Shown here in pieces: positions 55,938-64,000 of a DNA stretch of 64,000 bases; the first letter of the stretch is position 1, and the number at the start of each line of letters is the position of its first letter. Origin of the DNA: Kordia sp050633145. Its GTDB lineage: Bacteria; Bacteroidota; Bacteroidia; Flavobacteriales; Flavobacteriaceae. Below the pieces are notes generated by a model. The model saw only the letters and a list, made by a program, of their open reading frames with translations, made no database searches and was not told the DNA's origin. Location: the NCBI RefSeq assembly GCF_050633145.1, contig NZ_JBOEFY010000022.1:1-64000 (forward strand), in the 5' to 3' direction. A program made the position numbers and the translations under genes.

Positions 55938-57368
55938 TTATAAAGTAGCTGCTATTTTTTCACAGCAGTCTAATGTTTCTTGTACGTGCTGCAATGTTGT
56001 TCTTGGGTTTATTAAACACATTCGCAATACAACTTGTCCTTGCAATACCGTTGTTACTAACAATGCTTCAACAGAACCAATGACTTGTTTTGATATTTCT
56101 TGGTTCAACGCATCCAATTTCTTTTCTGAGAAGTTTTTCCCAATAGGATTGTATCTAAAATTAATAACAGCCAAAGTTGCTGGAGAAATTACTTCCCACT
56201 TAGCACTTTTTCGCAATATACCTTCTACTTTTTCTGCTAGTTCTAAATTGTATTGTACCGCAGCTTTAAATGAATTTAGCCCAAATGTTTTGACAGACAT
56301 ATAAAATTTTAAAGCTCTAAAACGACGTGTTAACTGAATTCCATGATCGTAGAAGTTGATCTCAGATTCATTTCCTTCTACATCGCGTAAATATTCTGGT
56401 TTTTCAGTAAACGTTTCGCTCAACCATTTGTGATTCTTCACTATCAAGCAACCCATTTCATACGGTTGGTAAAACCATTTGTGCGGATCTACCGTTAAAG
56501 AATCTGCTTTTTCTATTCCTTTTAGTAATTCTTTTCCGTGTGTTCCTAATATAGCTGCACCACCATACGCACCATCCACATGCATCCACATATCTTCTGT
56601 TTTGCATATATCGGCAATGGTGTCTAACGGATCTACTGTTCCTGTATTAGTCGTTCCCGCGGAAGCGATAATACAGAAAGGATGCAAACCTTCTAACCGA
56701 TCTTTTGCAATAGCATTTTTAAGTTTGTTCACTGCCATTTTAAATTCGATGTCAGTAGGAATAATTCGAATTTGTTCTTTCTTAAAACCTAATACTCGAA
56801 TTGCTTTTATGTTTGAGGAATGTGCTTGATCGGATAAGTAAATCACCGCTTTTGAAAAATCATCGCCACATTTTACTCTTCTAGCCGTTACCAAAGCAGT
56901 TAAGTTTGCCATAGAACCGCCACTTGTAAACAAGCCACCTCCTTTTTCAGTTGGAAATCCAAACATTTCAACCAGCCAACCTATCGTTATAATCTCCAAC
57001 TCTGCGGCGGCAGGAGATGCTGCCCAACCGCCAGAAAATATATTGAAACCAGTAGCCAATGTATCTGCCATTGTACTAATATAATTGCTTGGTCCTGGCA
57101 CAAACGAATATGATTTAGGGTGTGAAACTATCGTGCTATTTGGCATAATTTTTTCCATCACATCATTTAACACAGCTTGCGCATTTGTAGCTTCCAAAGG
57201 AACTTCTTCCATTAATAATGCTTCCATATCTTTTCGAGAAGCCATTGCTACAGGATTTTTCTCTTCTTGCGTATCAAAATGCGCTACAATATGATCTATA
57301 ATTTGATATCCGTATTCACGCATTTCCTCTTTTGAGAGACTCAATGTCGCGTTAATTACGTTCTTCAT
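55938..57368 (-). CDS. PLP-dependent group II (aromatic/L-amino-acid) decarboxylase
   Basis: 476 aa from ATG 57368; 12 more codons upstream are open, but their TTG-like start overlaps the promoter area. The family marks are SYSFVPGPSNYISTMADTL (substrate region), GGLFTSGGSMANLTAL, CIIASAGTTNTGTVDPL, WMHVDGAYGGAA (PLP-binding Asp) and DPHKWFYQPYEMG, whose lysine forms the Schiff base. Reaction: decarboxylation of an amino acid such as tyrosine, DOPA, tryptophan or 2,4-diaminobutyrate; the substrate cannot be fixed from sequence. Single gene. Confidence 0.9.
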   Translation of the reverse strand: MKNVINATLSLSKEEMREYGYQIIDHIVAHFDTQEEKNPVAMASRKDMEALLMEEVPLEATNAQAVLNDVMEKIMPNSTIVSHPKSYSFVPGPSNYISTMADTLATGFNIFSGGWAASPAAAELEIITIGWLVEMFGFPTEKGGGLFTSGGSMANLTALVTARRVKCGDDFSKAVIYLSDQAHSSNIKAIRVLGFKKEQIRIIPTDIEFKMAVNKLKNAIAKDRLEGLHPFCIIASAGTTNTGTVDPLDTIADICKTEDMWMHVDGAYGGAAILGTHGKELLKGIEKADSLTVDPHKWFYQPYEMGCLIVKNHKWLSETFTEKPEYLRDVEGNESEINFYDHGIQLTRRFRALKFYMSVKTFGLNSFKAAVQYNLELAEKVEGILRKSAKWEVISPATLAVINFRYNPIGKNFSEKKLDALNQEISKQVIGSVEALLVTTVLQGQVVLRMCLINPRTTLQHVQETLDCCEKIAATL

Positions 57369-57401
57369 TTTTTGTCTATTTTTCTTTTTTGAAATCTTTT
57401 G

Positions 57402-57409
57402 CAAAAGTA
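57402..57409 (-). promoter_or_regulatory. -7 promoter box (TACTTTTG)
   Basis: Exact TAnnTTTG on the minus strand, 33 bp before the decarboxylase ATG. Confidence 0.55.
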
Positions 57410-57600
57410 CTTAAAAGAAGTAACTTTTTACTCTTAAGATACTGAATAAGTTCCCCAATTACCGATATGAAACAAATTGTTTTGAAACTGTTTGTTTATT
57501 GTATTACAAAAAACGTTTTTACAATCTCATTTGTACTAAAAGAGATACAAACACTAGTGTTTAAGTTTGTTTTGAGAAGCCCGTGTTGAATTTGATTCAG

Positions 57601-57608
57601 TATCTTTG
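57601..57608 (+). promoter_or_regulatory. -7 promoter box (TATCTTTG)
   Basis: Exact TAnnTTTG, 18 bp before the ATG of the MscS-family gene, giving a very short 5' UTR. Confidence 0.6.
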
Positions 57609-57626
57609 TAGCAAATATTATTTTTT

Positions 57627-58874
57627 ATGAATGCACAAGAATTATTTCGTATTGTATATGATTTTTTGATATTTAAAAAATTTAGTGAAGAAACTGCAAT
57701 TTACCTAAACTTAATCGCAGGTATTATAGCAGTTGCACTACTGGCTTTTATTTTAGATTATATCATGCGACGTTTGTTGATTGCGTTGGCACATCGCTTA
57801 GCACCAAAGACAAAGAGTAATTTTGACGATTTTCTGATCAAGAATAAAACGCCGAAAAATGTAGCGCATTTGTTTCCTGTGTTTTTGATTGAACAAGCGA
57901 CTCCACACCTATTTCAACATTTCCCCAATTTTGAACATAGTTTTTTAATCGTGATCGATATTTTCTTGGTAATCCTTGTTATTAGAGTGATTCGTAGTAT
58001 TCTAAATTCTTTACGCGATTTCTTAAAGACTTTAAATGCGTTTAAAGACAAACCGATTGATAGTTACATTCAAGTTTTTATGATTTTTGTGTGGTCGGTC
58101 GGAATTATTTTGTGTTTTTCCATCCTTACGGGAAAATCCATTATTGCGTTTGTGACGACTTTAGGAGCTTTATCGGCAGTTATTCTATTAATTTTTAGAG
58201 ATACAATTCTTGGTTTTGTAGCAAGTATTCAAGTTGCCGTAAACGATATGGTTCGTATTGGCGATTGGATTACGATTGAAAAATACGGCGCCGATGGTGA
58301 TGTAGTAGAAATTAGCTTGGCAACTGTAAAAGTGCAGAATTTTGATAAAACAATTACAACCATTCCAACCTATGCATTGATTTCGGATTCGTTTAAAAAC
58401 TGGCGCGGAATGGACGAATCTGGCGGAAGACGTATAAAACGCGCTATTATTATCAAAGCACAAAGTATTCATTACGTAAGTGATAAAGAGATTAAATCTT
58501 TTAAGAAAATTCAGTTGATTTCTGAGTATTTAAAAGAACGTCAGGACACTATTTCGAAGTTCAATTCAGCACATGATATTGATAAATCATTACTAATAAA
58601 CGGAAGAAATATGACCAATATTGGTGTGTTTCGTAAGTATGTGGAATCGTATTTACACACGCATCCTGCCATTAATAAAGATATGACTATTATGAGTCGT
58701 CAGTTGGCACAAACCCCACAAGGAATTCCGTTGGAAATTTATGCGTTTAGCACAGATAAAGTCTGGAAAAACTACGAATACATTATGGGCGATATCTTTG
58801 ACCATTTGTTGGCAGCACTTCCTTACTTTAATTTGGAACTTTATGAATTGGCTATAGACTCACAAGGCTCTTAG
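57627..58874 (+). CDS. MscS-family mechanosensitive ion channel (YbdG-like)
   Basis: 415 aa. Five hydrophobic segments lie in the first 190 residues. The pore-lining helix region is IIAFVTTLGALSAVILLIF and the MscS beta domain follows (NDMVRIGDWITIEKYGADGDVVEISLATVKVQNFDKTITTIP). The C-terminus is the long cytoplasmic form seen in YbdG/MscM-type channels, with RRIKRAIIIKAQSIHYVSD. It opens under membrane tension on osmotic downshock (family knowledge). Single gene. Confidence 0.88.
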   Translation: MNAQELFRIVYDFLIFKKFSEETAIYLNLIAGIIAVALLAFILDYIMRRLLIALAHRLAPKTKSNFDDFLIKNKTPKNVAHLFPVFLIEQATPHLFQHFPNFEHSFLIVIDIFLVILVIRVIRSILNSLRDFLKTLNAFKDKPIDSYIQVFMIFVWSVGIILCFSILTGKSIIAFVTTLGALSAVILLIFRDTILGFVASIQVAVNDMVRIGDWITIEKYGADGDVVEISLATVKVQNFDKTITTIPTYALISDSFKNWRGMDESGGRRIKRAIIIKAQSIHYVSDKEIKSFKKIQLISEYLKERQDTISKFNSAHDIDKSLLINGRNMTNIGVFRKYVESYLHTHPAINKDMTIMSRQLAQTPQGIPLEIYAFSTDKVWKNYEYIMGDIFDHLLAALPYFNLELYELAIDSQGS

Positions 58875-58877
58875 ATT

Positions 58878-58962
58878 GTTAGATTTTTAGACGCGCTTTG
58901 CTTTTGGATTTGTCGCTTTGCTCCTGTTGTTGGGTGTTGGGTGTTGGGTGTTGGGTGTTGGG
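58878..58962. repeat. Dispersed CGCTTTGC repeat with TGTTGGG array (5 copies)
   Basis: TTAGACGCGCTTTGCTTTTGGA (58888-58909) is the same unit found behind upp. It is followed by TCGCTTTGCTCC and then five perfect TGTTGGG heptamers (58928-58962). It starts directly after the MscS gene. A weaker version (GGTCGCCTTGCTCCGTTG) lies near 59016-59035. Confidence 0.85.
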
Positions 58963-59213
58963 TAAATTTACTTACTTCCAGTTTATTTCATAGTATAATA
59001 AACTATGTTGTGGGTTGGTCGCCTTGCTCCGTTGTCGGTTGTATTAGGTACTTCCAGTCTATTTCAAAATCTAAACTAGTAATTTTTTTATTGTTTACAC
59101 TGAGCTTGTCGAAGCGTTGATTCGTTCTTTGTATATCGCTTCAAATTAACAGATAAACACTCCTAAAGCCGTCTCTTCGAGTGTTTTTTATTGTGCGAAG
59201 CTGACATAAAAAA

Positions 59214-59287
59214 TGTATCGAGAAGTACTTTGAAACGAGAAATGTTGAATAATTAATAATTTTGAAATCATAGTACTTCTCGATACA
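59214..59287. repeat. Long inverted repeat (16-bp arms)
   Basis: TGTATCGAGAAGTACT (59214-59229) and AGTACTTCTCGATACA (59272-59287) are perfect reverse complements around a 42-bp centre. There is no terminator-type T-run, so it looks like a mobile or REP-like palindrome rather than a terminator. Confidence 0.85.
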
Positions 59288-59483
59288 ACAAATCGGAGAT
59301 TTGCCACTCGAAGTGACGTTTGAAACTTCTCAATACTCAATACTAATATCTCAATACTCTTTCTTTGAAACGTCATTACGAGGAAGCATGACGAAGTAAT
59401 CTGTCTAAATCATAGCACAATTCATTTTTGAAACTACTTTTAAATTTAAAATTCAACATTTATAATTTAAAATTTCATTATCG

Positions 59484-59491
59484 TATCTTTG
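59484..59491 (+). promoter_or_regulatory. -7 promoter box (TATCTTTG)
   Basis: Exact TAnnTTTG, 25 bp before the DCC-family gene start. Confidence 0.6.
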
Positions 59492-59516
59492 CAACACTGT
59501 TTGAAACAGCAAAAAA

Positions 59517-59933
59517 ATGATTGATACCTTACCAAAAGATAAGAAGATTGTATTGTTTGACGGAGTTTGCAACTTATGCAACGGCTTTGTCGATAAGATC
59601 ATTGCACATGATAAAAAGGATGTGTTTCGTTTTGCGTCTTTGCAGTCAGAAATTGGTGTCGCGATACAGGAACATTTGCAATTGGATACTTCCCAACTAG
59701 ACTCTGTGATTTTGTATGTACCAGAAAAGACCTATTACCACAAATCTTCGGCAGCATTCCGTATTTTAAACGAATTTGGCGGCGCATGGAAGTTGTTGCA
59801 AGTCTTTCGTATTTTACCTAAATTCATTAATGATTTTGGGTATAATATCGTTGCCAAATACCGTTATAAGTGGTTTGGACAAAAAGATACTTGTAGAATG
59901 CCGACTGCTGCGGAACGTGGGAAGTTTTTATAA
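59517..59933 (+). CDS. DCC-family (DUF393) thiol-disulfide oxidoreductase-like protein
   Basis: 138 aa. The family signature DGVCNLCN (about 15-22) supplies D-x-x-C-x-x-C. The conserved RFASLQSE (about 38-45), KSSAAFRIL and the C-terminal KYRYKWFGQKDTCRMP are also present. A thioredoxin-like fold and redox activity are predicted for the family, but the substrate is unknown. No signal peptide. Single gene with a good promoter box. Confidence 0.85.
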   Translation: MIDTLPKDKKIVLFDGVCNLCNGFVDKIIAHDKKDVFRFASLQSEIGVAIQEHLQLDTSQLDSVILYVPEKTYYHKSSAAFRILNEFGGAWKLLQVFRILPKFINDFGYNIVAKYRYKWFGQKDTCRMPTAAERGKFL

Positions 59934-60133
59934 TGCAACTCACATGGTATTTACCACATTTCTACAATAGAGTTCTATTTCTCAAAAATTAACTACGGTT
60001 TCTCCATCAAAAAGAAACTCATAAACCATATATCAATTATTGGAATACCATACAATATGATGTTATTACTTCAATAATACCACAAATCAATAGTTGAAAT
60101 TACTAATCGATAGATCACTTTTTTTCTAGCGTT

Positions 60134-60141
60134 TAATTTTG
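60134..60141 (+). promoter_or_regulatory. -7 promoter box (TAATTTTG)
   Basis: Exact TAnnTTTG about 36 bp before the aerolysin-like lipoprotein gene. The remainder of 59934-60177 is AT-rich without a visible gene. Confidence 0.5.
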
Positions 60142-60177
60142 TTGTAAATAAATAATAACCTATAAAAATTATTAACA

Positions 60178-61206
60178 ATGAAAAAAAATAACAGCTGTAT
60201 AGCAGCATTAATTTTAATCTCTTTTTTCTTTATTACAAGTTGTGAAAAAGGTGATTTAGCAGAGGAAGATTCAATAGTGACTACTGAAGTTGATGACGAC
60301 TTAGATTTGTCAAAAGTAAAACCAAATGCTGTTTCTGAAACATACAAATTTGGTAAGACTATTGAAGAATTAGGAAAATCAAGGCCTACAACCTTAACAG
60401 CAACAACTCCTTGGAAACGAATTACAAAAAATGAGGTTAGAGCCGTAGGTATTGCAGATAATCAAGTATTTAACGTAGTTACTGATGAGTATTTTTCAGG
60501 CTACACAGGACCAAATTTTGGATTACCAATTAGTCATTGGGGAGTAGTGTCTGTTTCCTTAGGACCAAATAATTCAGATAAGTATGGATGGGGAAATTAT
60601 TGGTCAGATATCAGTAATCCATCAACTCCAGAATTTCAATTTTATGGCCAAGGAGATGTAAGCCAAAATACTGGTTTCTCATTATGGAAAAGAGTTTCTG
60701 GTGTAAGTGCTCAAGTTCATCCAAATAATCATGCTGCTGGGCAAGTTTGGATTACAACTGCTCAGTCATCTTCTCACTCATTTACCGTTGAAGCAAGTTC
60801 TACTGTCACGGCTGGAGGTTCTATAGGAATACCATTTGTTGCCGAAGGTGAAGCTTCTGTAGCAGTTACTTTAGGAGCTTCTTATACATACACTAATGAA
60901 AAATCTTTTTCAGAAAATTTCTATTTTCCACAGGTACATGTTCCAAATGGAAAATCTGTTAGATATCAACTCGAAGAAAGATGGGTTCCAGTACAAACCG
61001 AGTGGAAATTTCCAATCAAATTTAGAGGAAATTATGCTGTAGGAATAGAGGTTGGTTTCGGACCTCACGGAGGTTATATGGATAAACGAAAGGTAAATGT
61101 TAATGCTTTTAATGATAATTATGCACAACCTGGAATGTATCATACCATTGTAGTAAAAGAGCACTTATCGCATGAATTCAGAGTAGCAGCTTATATTATT
61201 GATTAA
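60178..61206 (+). CDS. Aerolysin/ETX-MTX2-like lipoprotein
   Basis: 342 aa with a lipoprotein signal (lipid cysteine 22, FFITSCEK). The region from about 190 to 285 has the look of aerolysin-type beta-pore-forming proteins. There are long alternating Ser/Thr/Val strands (SSSHSFTVEASSTVTAGGS), a short hydrophobic turn (IGIPFVAEGEASVAVTLGAS, like the membrane-inserting loop), then strands with FPQVHVPNGKSVRYQLEERW. The first half (about 80-190) has aromatic-rich, possibly receptor-binding, character. Membrane-damaging activity is inference; it could also be a structural relative. Confidence 0.6.
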   Translation: MKKNNSCIAALILISFFFITSCEKGDLAEEDSIVTTEVDDDLDLSKVKPNAVSETYKFGKTIEELGKSRPTTLTATTPWKRITKNEVRAVGIADNQVFNVVTDEYFSGYTGPNFGLPISHWGVVSVSLGPNNSDKYGWGNYWSDISNPSTPEFQFYGQGDVSQNTGFSLWKRVSGVSAQVHPNNHAAGQVWITTAQSSSHSFTVEASSTVTAGGSIGIPFVAEGEASVAVTLGASYTYTNEKSFSENFYFPQVHVPNGKSVRYQLEERWVPVQTEWKFPIKFRGNYAVGIEVGFGPHGGYMDKRKVNVNAFNDNYAQPGMYHTIVVKEHLSHEFRVAAYIID

Positions 61207-61250
61207 TGAAAATTGAAATACTACGCTCCAAAGTTTATATTTCATATCTA

Positions 61251-61284
61251 AAATCTGGCTAATCATTTTTAGTCAGATTTTTTT
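61251..61284 (+). terminator. Terminator of the aerolysin-like gene
   Basis: AAATCTG-G-CTA pairs with TAG-T-CAGATTT, giving a 10-bp stem with one mismatch. A T-run follows, about 45 bp after the stop codon. Confidence 0.8.
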
Positions 61285-61425
61285 GTTTAACGATTTCTTG
61301 TATATCACTGAAAATCATTAAACAAAACCTATAAAAGTAAGATAAAACACTAAGATTTTTACGATATAACAGTAAGATATATACTCTGTATCCATCGTAC
61401 ATTTGAAAAGCCCAAAACAAATAAA

Positions 61426-63465
61426 GTGAATATTAAACCTACTAAAAGATTGTACTTATTATTACTATTTTTCTCTATATTAAATACTTATTCGCAAATA
61501 AGTACTAATGTAAATAGAATTGATAGTTTATTACGAGTTTTTAAAAGTGAGAAAAATGCAGTTTCTAAAATTAACATTTGTAATTTACTTTGTGAAGCCT
61601 ACAGGAAAAAGAGCTTAGATACACTTATATTTTACAATGATCATTTAGTTGAGCTTTCTAAAAAAAATGATTATGAAAGAGGCATTGGTCTGTATCATTA
61701 CCATCTAATTCATATTAATGAAGATTTAGGAAAAGATAGAGTCGAAACTGCAAAAAAAGCAGCTTCTATATTTTTAAAAGTTAAGGATACTGTATATTTC
61801 TTAAAGACTCAGTATTACTTAGCAAATGCCTTCATGAATCTTTCTAAGTATACAGAGGCTAAAGAAATAATCAATACAAGTTTACGATTAGCCATAAAGC
61901 AAAATTTAAATACCGAAACAGGAAGTTTTTTTCGCCTTTTAGGACTTATAAACTACTATGAAGGTAAACTTGATAATTCATTAAATCTATATAAAAAAGC
62001 ACTGTTTTATTATGATAAAGACTCTTCAAATAACAAAAATAAATCAGAACTTTATCTGTATATGGCATTTATTTACACTGATTTAGGTGAACTCGATAAA
62101 TCTATTGAGTATTTAGATTTAGCAAATACCAATGAAGAAAATGTAGATGTAAATATTGAAAAAGCGGTTGTTCTCAATAAAATGGGCAAACATAAAAAAG
62201 CTTTACGAATTTTACTAAATAATAGAAGTCCATCCATTTATAAACCTAAAAATGTAAATGACTATAATACCTATATCATAGCGGACACTTATTATCAATT
62301 GTATAAATATGATTTGGCTATCAAAAATTTAAAGTTAATTTCAAAAGGCAATCCTTTTTTTGAGTTCAATATTGAATATTATAATCTACTAGCAAATTGT
62401 TATTTAAAAATAAATCAATTAGAAAAAGCTAAATTTAATAATGACAAAGCGCTAAGCTTACTAGATTCTTCTAATGTTTCCAAAACAAAGCAATCTGTTT
62501 TTTTAACAAAATCTAAAATAGAAATAAAGAATAAAAATTTTGAGCAAGCACTTTATTTCCATAAAAAACAGGCTTCCTTAAAAGAAGCGTATGATGCTAA
62601 AATTAATGAGGATAAAGTTCGTGAGTTACAGGTAGATTTTGAAGTTACTGAAAAGGATAATAAAATAAAAAGTCTTCAAATTTCACAATTAAAAAAGGAC
62701 ATTAAAATTTCTAAGCAAAAAGATTATATCTTCATTATAACGTTTTCTCTTGTTATAACTTGTATACTCATATTCACTTTCATAAAAATCAATATTAATT
62801 CAAAAAAGAAAAATAATATTATAGCGAAAAATAATATTGATCTCGAAGATTCTATTAAAGAAAAAGAAATATTACTAAAAGAAATTCATCATAGAGTAAA
62901 GAATAATTTACAATTAGTAATGAGTTTGTTGTACATACAATCCAAACAAAAAGGATCTAATATGGATGACTTTTTAGATATAAGTCAAACTAGAATTGTT
63001 TCTATGGCACTTATTCATGAAAATTTATATCAAACCAATAACCTGAGTAAAGTAAATTTTAATGAATACGTAGAAAGTTTAAAAAAATCGATTCTTGCCT
63101 CAAATAAAAATCCAACACAAAATATTCAATTACAAACGAAAATTGGAAAAGTCTATTTTGATATTCAAACCGCAATTCCTCTAGGTTTAATTATTAATGA
63201 ATTGATTAATAATGCCTACAAACACGCCTTCAAAGAACGAAAAAAAGGAATCATTGAATTAAACTTACAACATCTAAATGACACAGATTATCAACTTGAA
63301 ATTAATGATAATGGCATCGGATTTTTTAATAATCAAACTTCAAAAACTACACTTGGTCTAGAATTAGTAAAGCAACTAGTTATACAAATAAAAGGAACAT
63401 TAGATGTAAAAAATAACTTAGGAACCCAATATAAAATTCAATTTAAAAACTTAACCTTATCTTAA
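61426..63465 (+). CDS. TPR-containing sensor histidine kinase (HisKA_2 type)
   Basis: 679 aa from GTG; the following residues form the signal peptide (LYLLLLFFSILNTYSQ). A periplasmic TPR array spans about 60-400 (for example YEGKLDNSLNLYKKALFYYDK). A membrane segment (about 435-455) is followed by a HisKA_2 dimerisation helix with KEIHHRVKNNLQLVMSLLYI (His488/489) and an HATPase_c domain (N-box ELINNAYKHAF, G1 box NDNGIGF). It is directly followed, with no gap, by a response regulator, so the two form a two-component pair. The signal is unknown. Confidence 0.9.
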   Translation: MNIKPTKRLYLLLLFFSILNTYSQISTNVNRIDSLLRVFKSEKNAVSKINICNLLCEAYRKKSLDTLIFYNDHLVELSKKNDYERGIGLYHYHLIHINEDLGKDRVETAKKAASIFLKVKDTVYFLKTQYYLANAFMNLSKYTEAKEIINTSLRLAIKQNLNTETGSFFRLLGLINYYEGKLDNSLNLYKKALFYYDKDSSNNKNKSELYLYMAFIYTDLGELDKSIEYLDLANTNEENVDVNIEKAVVLNKMGKHKKALRILLNNRSPSIYKPKNVNDYNTYIIADTYYQLYKYDLAIKNLKLISKGNPFFEFNIEYYNLLANCYLKINQLEKAKFNNDKALSLLDSSNVSKTKQSVFLTKSKIEIKNKNFEQALYFHKKQASLKEAYDAKINEDKVRELQVDFEVTEKDNKIKSLQISQLKKDIKISKQKDYIFIITFSLVITCILIFTFIKININSKKKNNIIAKNNIDLEDSIKEKEILLKEIHHRVKNNLQLVMSLLYIQSKQKGSNMDDFLDISQTRIVSMALIHENLYQTNNLSKVNFNEYVESLKKSILASNKNPTQNIQLQTKIGKVYFDIQTAIPLGLIINELINNAYKHAFKERKKGIIELNLQHLNDTDYQLEINDNGIGFFNNQTSKTTLGLELVKQLVIQIKGTLDVKNNLGTQYKIQFKNLTLS

Positions 63466-64000
63466 ATGAGAAAACCTACCATTCTAGTCGTTGAAGATGA
63501 AGCTTTAATAGCTATGCATATAAAAACAATCTTAGAACAGCAGAGTTATAACGTATGTACCTGTAACTCTATTGAGAAAGCCATAATTTGTGTTGAAACA
63601 CAATTTATATCACTAATATTAATAGATATTAATTTGAATACAAAAAAAGATGGAGTCGATCTTGGCAAATATCTATTAGAAAAAGATAGCGTACCTTATT
63701 TATACATCACTTCTTACACAAATAAAACAGTTCTTGACAGAGTTAATGAAACACGCCCATACGGCTATATTGTAAAGCCTTTTAAAGAAGTGGATATTAC
63801 AAGTACTGTTTCTATTATTCTAAACAACTATAAGCATAGAGAAATAGATAGTAACAGAAGTGAGAATGCTACTGAAGATCATATTCCTTACAGATTAAGA
63901 GAAGTAATTAGTTATATAAATGAAAATATTCATGAAAAATTAAAAATTGAAGAACTTGCTTCAAAGACAACATGGAAAAGACATCATTTTATGAAACTTT
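63466..64000 (+). CDS. Response regulator with AraC-type output domain (cut by window end)
   Basis: Partial: 178 codons are visible. It starts at the ATG immediately after the kinase stop codon (TAAATG). The receiver domain has acidic pocket VVEDE (E10/D11), phospho-acceptor D54 in LILIDINL, T82 and K104 in YIVKPFKE. From about 143 an AraC-type helix-turn-helix begins (LREVISYINENIHEKLKIEE, then ASKTTWKRHHF) and is cut by the edge. Most likely the cognate partner of the TPR kinase. Confidence 0.88.
   Translation, partial: MRKPTILVVEDEALIAMHIKTILEQQSYNVCTCNSIEKAIICVETQFISLILIDINLNTKKDGVDLGKYLLEKDSVPYLYITSYTNKTVLDRVNETRPYGYIVKPFKEVDITSTVSIILNNYKHREIDSNRSENATEDHIPYRLREVISYINENIHEKLKIEELASKTTWKRHHFMKL

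Larger units (their letters stand above)
58963..59516. repeat. Repeat-rich intergenic region
   Basis: No gene is visible. The region holds near-duplicates of CTTCCAGTxTATTTCA (about 58975 and 59050), CACTGAGCTTGTCGAAGCG, a 16-bp inverted repeat (59214-59229/59272-59287), ACTCGAAGTGACGTTTGAAAC, four heptamers of CAATACT type (59331-59358) and a GTCATTACGAGGAAGCATGA element (about 59374). It reads as a landing zone for several dispersed repeat families. A TATCTTTG promoter box ends it. Confidence 0.7.

Noticed and set aside
58878..59516. CRISPR array in the repeat-rich spacer
   Set aside because: Repeats are 7-22 bp, unevenly spaced, without regular unique spacers, and no cas genes are present.

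Overview
The window looks like a chromosome segment of a marine member of the Flavobacteriaceae, most like Kordia (inferred from gene content, not proven). The DNA is AT-rich. Promoters show the Bacteroidota TAnnTTTG -7 box. There are SusC/SusD proteins, type IX secretion (T9SS) C-terminal sorting domains, and short peptides with the KKxLxLxKxxIxxL...GG leader of flavobacterial class I lanthipeptide-like precursors. No rRNA, tRNA, IS element, integrase or CRISPR array was seen.

Layout. 1-4.0 kb: a LuxR-type response regulator, a 14-copy heptamer array, and an ECF sigma / membrane anti-sigma-like / DUF4097-like operon, followed by an orphan RiPP precursor (3821-4009) with its own terminator. 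4.1-14.4 kb: mixed housekeeping and small membrane genes. These include an EF-G paralogue, a spacer with two tiny terminator-bounded units, a small-multidrug-export family protein, three tandem GspG-like paralogues, a PNPOx-like flavoprotein, a metallophosphoesterase, a second ECF sigma operon and a HAD hydrolase. A decayed copy of the HAD 3' end survives 4 kb away. 14.8-18.6 kb: two secreted proteins, one with a T9SS domain. 18.7-20.5 kb: upp and an orphan PD-(D/E)XK nuclease. 20.7-24.0 kb: a run of lipoproteins with hydrolase folds (alpha/beta hydrolase and two ClpP-like proteins). 24.2-28.4 kb: a membrane AraC regulator, a secreted endonuclease I and a LacI regulator.

The centrepiece (28.5-55.7 kb) is a laminarin / mixed-linkage beta-glucan utilisation locus. 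Transcribed right to left it encodes SusC, SusD, a triple-repeat surface lipoprotein, a TIM-barrel glycosidase apparently fused to an outer-membrane beta-barrel, a second surface lipoprotein, a GH16 laminarinase lipoprotein, a GH149/GH161-type beta-1,3-glucan phosphorylase, a lipoprotein GH17, a GH30, an MFS sugar transporter and two cytoplasmic GH17 enzymes. A secreted sugar-binding T9SS protein and the LacI regulator follow. A Y_Y_Y/LuxR sensor-regulator lies upstream of susC. The implied pathway is: surface capture and cutting, SusCD import, periplasmic trimming of beta-1,3 and beta-1,6 links, inner-membrane uptake, then cytoplasmic hydrolysis and phosphorolysis. A second RiPP precursor gene (52658-52828) lies between susC and the sensor-regulator. 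A 20-bp motif upstream of susC recurs upstream of the T9SS sugar-binding gene.

55.9-64.0 kb: a PLP-dependent decarboxylase, an MscS channel, a repeat-rich 640-bp spacer, a DCC-family protein, an aerolysin-like lipoprotein, and a TPR histidine kinase followed directly by an AraC-type response regulator cut by the window end.
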